From UMGS946 sp048421225 (GTDB lineage: Bacteria > Bacillota > Clostridia > Christensenellales > CAG-138): a stretch of 5,856 bases of DNA. Below the pieces are notes generated by a model. The model did not search any database. It worked only from the letters and a program-made list of their open reading frames with translations, and was not told where the DNA came from. Position numbers and translations under genes: made by a program. Below are positions 5,491 to 5,856 of this stretch, in pieces. Positions within the stretch are counted from its first letter, which is position 1. Each line of letters begins with the position of its first letter. Location of the stretch: contig DBFNRV010000109.1 of NCBI GenBank assembly GCA_048421225.1, positions 1 through 5,856 of the forward strand, in the 5' to 3' direction.

Positions 5491-5728
5491 TTATATTTGT
5501 CGTTTTGCTTTATGAGTAGTTATAATTGTATAGCTATCAGCATTTACTGTTATTTCGAAACCATCAATTTTCACATAACAGCTTTCGTCCTTTCTTTCAA
5601 TAATCGCAAATTTATTTAACATTCTTATTCTATACCATTGTATGAGATTTACCAAATTTTTCTAATTAGCTCTTACCCATTGCTGTGGTATGAAGTTTAT
5701 TAATATTCTCATTCGTTTGCTGCCGCAT
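5491..5728 (-). pseudogene. Frameshifted DUF3781-family gene
   Basis: An ATG at 5728, with AGAGGA nine bases upstream, begins a frame containing ENINKLHTTAMGKS that stops after 20 codons (TAA 5666-5668). In another frame, open from 5661 to the TAA at 5491-5493, the sequence continues LIQWYRIRMLNKFAIIERKD and KIDGFEITVNADSYTIITTH. Together these match the order of the small (about 75-80 residue) DUF3781 family: KLHTTxLG at the start, a Trp-containing helix, and ITVNAxSYTIITxHK at the end. A frameshift near the GGGTAAG at about 5677 and a TAG at 5662-5664 separate the halves. Some residues before LIQW seem missing. The 3' half could be made as a 43-residue peptide from the ATG at 5622, but its ribosome binding site is poor. 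The family's function is unknown to me. Recognition is from memory of the motifs. Confidence 0.7.
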
Positions 5729-5776
5729 AAATTCCGATCCTCTGCTCTGTTATTCCATATACAAACTGTAATTAGC

Positions 5777-5856
5777 TTATATGCATGATTCAATTATTTC
5801 CACAGCTCGCTCTAAGCCATGTTCTGAAGTCAGTTGAATTGATATTGTTTCTGTAT
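5777..5856 (-). CDS. C-terminal end of an unidentified protein (cut by window edge)
   Basis: A minus-strand frame enters from the right edge and runs 25 codons to a TAA at 5777-5779. It includes TISIQLTSEHGLERAVEIIE, an alternating strand then an amphipathic helix, as at the end of many small alpha/beta proteins. It lies 48 bases upstream of the DUF3781 start and could share its transcript. Too little is visible to name a family, and the stretch is short enough to be open by chance. Confidence 0.45.
   Translation of the reverse strand, partial: TETISIQLTSEHGLERAVEIIESCI

Noticed and set aside
1..5856. CRISPR arrays, tRNA or rRNA genes
   Set aside because: I saw no regularly spaced repeats, cloverleaf-like segments or rRNA-like stretches on either strand by eye.

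Overview
The window reads as a chromosomal segment of a low-to-moderate GC Bacillota bacterium, most likely of the Clostridia. This rests on strong Shine-Dalgarno sites (GAGAGG, AAAGGGAG), sigma-A-type promoters, a YoaP-type acetyltransferase, a DUF3781-type protein and a ComEA-like helix-hairpin-helix tail. It is an inference; no rRNA or other taxonomic marker is present. Every gene I can support lies on the minus strand.

Reading in the direction of transcription (high to low coordinates): the right edge holds the last 25 codons of an unidentified protein. Next come a frameshifted DUF3781-like gene (5491-5728) and, 25 bases later, an intact YoaP-type GNAT acetyltransferase with a thioredoxin-like tail (4716-5465). 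About 700 bases without an intact gene follow (4003-4715). The one clear item there is the 3' end of a decayed tyrosine recombinase (about 4148-4290), which still shows the catalytic His and the Tyr nucleophile. So a mobile element probably once sat here.

A 466-residue protein (2416-3816) has a zinc-peptidase HEFSH motif and a C-terminal helix-hairpin-helix DNA-binding module, an unusual pairing. A 127-base gap follows, carrying two overlapping sigma-A promoters. These drive a compact two-gene operon: a 116-residue PII-like protein (1938-2288) and, two bases downstream, a 403-residue CPA2/NapA-type cation:proton antiporter (724-1935). The antiporter has no attached RCK/KTN regulatory domain. 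The layout suggests the PII-like protein senses a nucleotide or metabolite and gates the antiporter in trans. A strong stem-loop at 641-676 ends the operon.

The left 640 bases hold no convincing intact gene. They contain overlapping out-of-frame coding-like pieces on the minus strand (about 294-560), which look like a frameshifted remnant, and a 15-base-pair palindrome at 183-221. The most interesting points are the PII-like/antiporter pair and the peptidase-HHH fusion.
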